Position numbers and translations under genes: made by a program. From an uncultured Planctomycetaceae bacterium (GTDB lineage Bacteria > Planctomycetota > Planctomycetia > Pirellulales > Pirellulaceae): 6,024 bases of DNA. This document shows, in pieces, positions 5,603 through 6,024 of this stretch. Every line of letters starts with the position of its first letter. Within the stretch, counting starts at the first letter, position 1. The stretch is from positions 1 through 6,024 of the forward strand of contig CALBSZ010000208.1 of the NCBI GenBank assembly GCA_937967665.1. Direction: 5' to 3'. The notes under the pieces were generated by a model. That model worked only from the letters and a program-made list of their open reading frames with translations, made no database searches and was not told the origin of the DNA.

Positions 5603-6024
5603 TTAGCGGCGAACGGAACCGCGGTCGGTCATGCCCATGCGCGGCAAATCGCCCTCGTAGACCGCCACGCCCCCATAGCGGCTGCCCTCCAGCGGCTGCG
5701 CCGCTGGAAGTCCATTAGCACGTACGGTCGATGCGGGCGCGACGGTACGCGTTGTGGTGACGACCTGCCGGGTCACCGAAGGGTCGATCGCGATCCGCTT
5801 CTCCACCTCTTTTTCGGCACCGGGGATGCCTTGCGGGTCCGGCACCAGGATGGTGTTGCGCTGCCAGCGCCGCTGCCGTCCGCGAATGTGGTTGTAGCCC
5901 ATGTTGGTGGCCGTGCGGTACAGCCACGCCCCAATGTTGTGCTCGCGATTACGCTTGAGAAAGCGGCGGCTAAAGGCATGGTCATGCAGCTTGAGGAACA
6001 CTTCCTGAGTCACGTCTTCCGCTT
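5603..6024 (-). CDS. ECF-type RNA polymerase sigma factor, 5' partial, lacking a recognisable region 4
   Basis: The frame is open through the right edge, reading AEDVTQEVFLKL from 6022; the real start lies outside the window, and the GTG at 6013 is only an internal Val. The visible part is sigma-70 region 2: the AEDVTQEVF helix that contacts core polymerase, then IGAWLYRTATNMGYNHIRGRQRRW, the -10 recognition helix ending in a basic run. An acidic, proline-containing linker ending EKEVEKRIAI resembles the segment that usually leads into region 4. What follows, DPSVTRQVV to the TAA at 5605-5603 (about 60 residues), has no helix-turn-helix pattern and no similarity I recognise. The other minus-strand frames do not restore region 4. 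This may be a family with a changed C-terminus, or an old deletion that joined region 2 to the end of a neighbouring gene. Its target genes are unknown. Confidence 0.8.
   Translation of the reverse strand, partial: AEDVTQEVFLKLHDHAFSRRFLKRNREHNIGAWLYRTATNMGYNHIRGRQRRWQRNTILVPDPQGIPGAEKEVEKRIAIDPSVTRQVVTTTRTVAPASTVRANGLPAAQPLEGSRYGGVAVYEGDLPRMGMTDRGSVRR
5688..5708. repeat. 9-bp inverted repeat inside the sigma factor tail
   Basis: TCCAGCGGC at 5688-5696 and GCCGCTGGA at 5700-5708 are exact reverse complements with a 3-base spacer. In the sigma gene frame this encodes LPAAQPLEG in the unrecognised tail. It could be a transcript hairpin near the 3' end of that gene, or a chance product of GC-rich codons. 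Confidence 0.5.

Noticed and set aside
5367..5606. Small plus-strand open frame across the sulfatase end and the convergent gap
   Set aside because: It overlaps the sulfatase in another frame and then translates the inverted repeat; no motif or ribosome site supports it.

Overview
The window looks like chromosomal DNA of a planctomycete, most likely from the Pirellulales. The main evidence is the gene content. There is a secreted cytochrome-like protein with PSCyt1, PSCyt2 (DUF1549) and PSD1 (DUF1553) domains, followed directly by the start of a Tat-signal DUF1501 gene; this two-gene pair is close to a planctomycete/verrucomicrobial signature. A formylglycine sulfatase of the kind planctomycetes carry in large numbers lies nearby. 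GC content is high and the gaps between genes hold many palindromic repeats. This assignment is inferred from family knowledge, since no 16S or other marker gene is present.

Layout, left to right. Positions 1-215 (minus strand) hold the beginning of a DUF1501 protein with a twin-arginine signal. It runs into an in-frame TAA at 21-23, after which the frame still reads like the family, so the gene is probably broken. Positions 187-3033 (minus) hold the large PSCyt1/DUF1549/discoidin/DUF1553 gene; its end overlaps the DUF1501 start, so the two form one translationally coupled unit. Positions 3034-3927 form a roughly 900-base divergent intergenic region with no convincing gene. It is filled by at least three unrelated palindromic repeat elements, plus a short hairpin and a small tandem repeat. 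Positions 3928-5424 (plus) encode an exported arylsulfatase-type enzyme with an intact catalytic site. Positions 5425-5602 form a convergent gap with a very strong 19-bp inverted repeat. Positions 5603-6024 (minus) hold an ECF sigma factor that enters from the right edge. It has region 2 but, instead of region 4, a 60-residue tail I do not recognise.

How the genes may work together: the cytochrome-like protein and DUF1501 protein are probably exported partners of unknown function, typical of planctomycete gene pairs that often sit near sulfatases and sugar-degrading enzymes. The discoidin domain suggests binding to a carbohydrate or surface. The divergent sulfatase would remove sulfate esters from a polysaccharide or other sulfated substrate. 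Nothing in the sequence shows that the ECF sigma controls these genes. No CRISPR array, tRNA, rRNA, phage gene or transposase is visible. The most unusual features are the density of different palindromic elements, the apparently nonsense-mutated DUF1501 gene, and the sigma factor without region 4.
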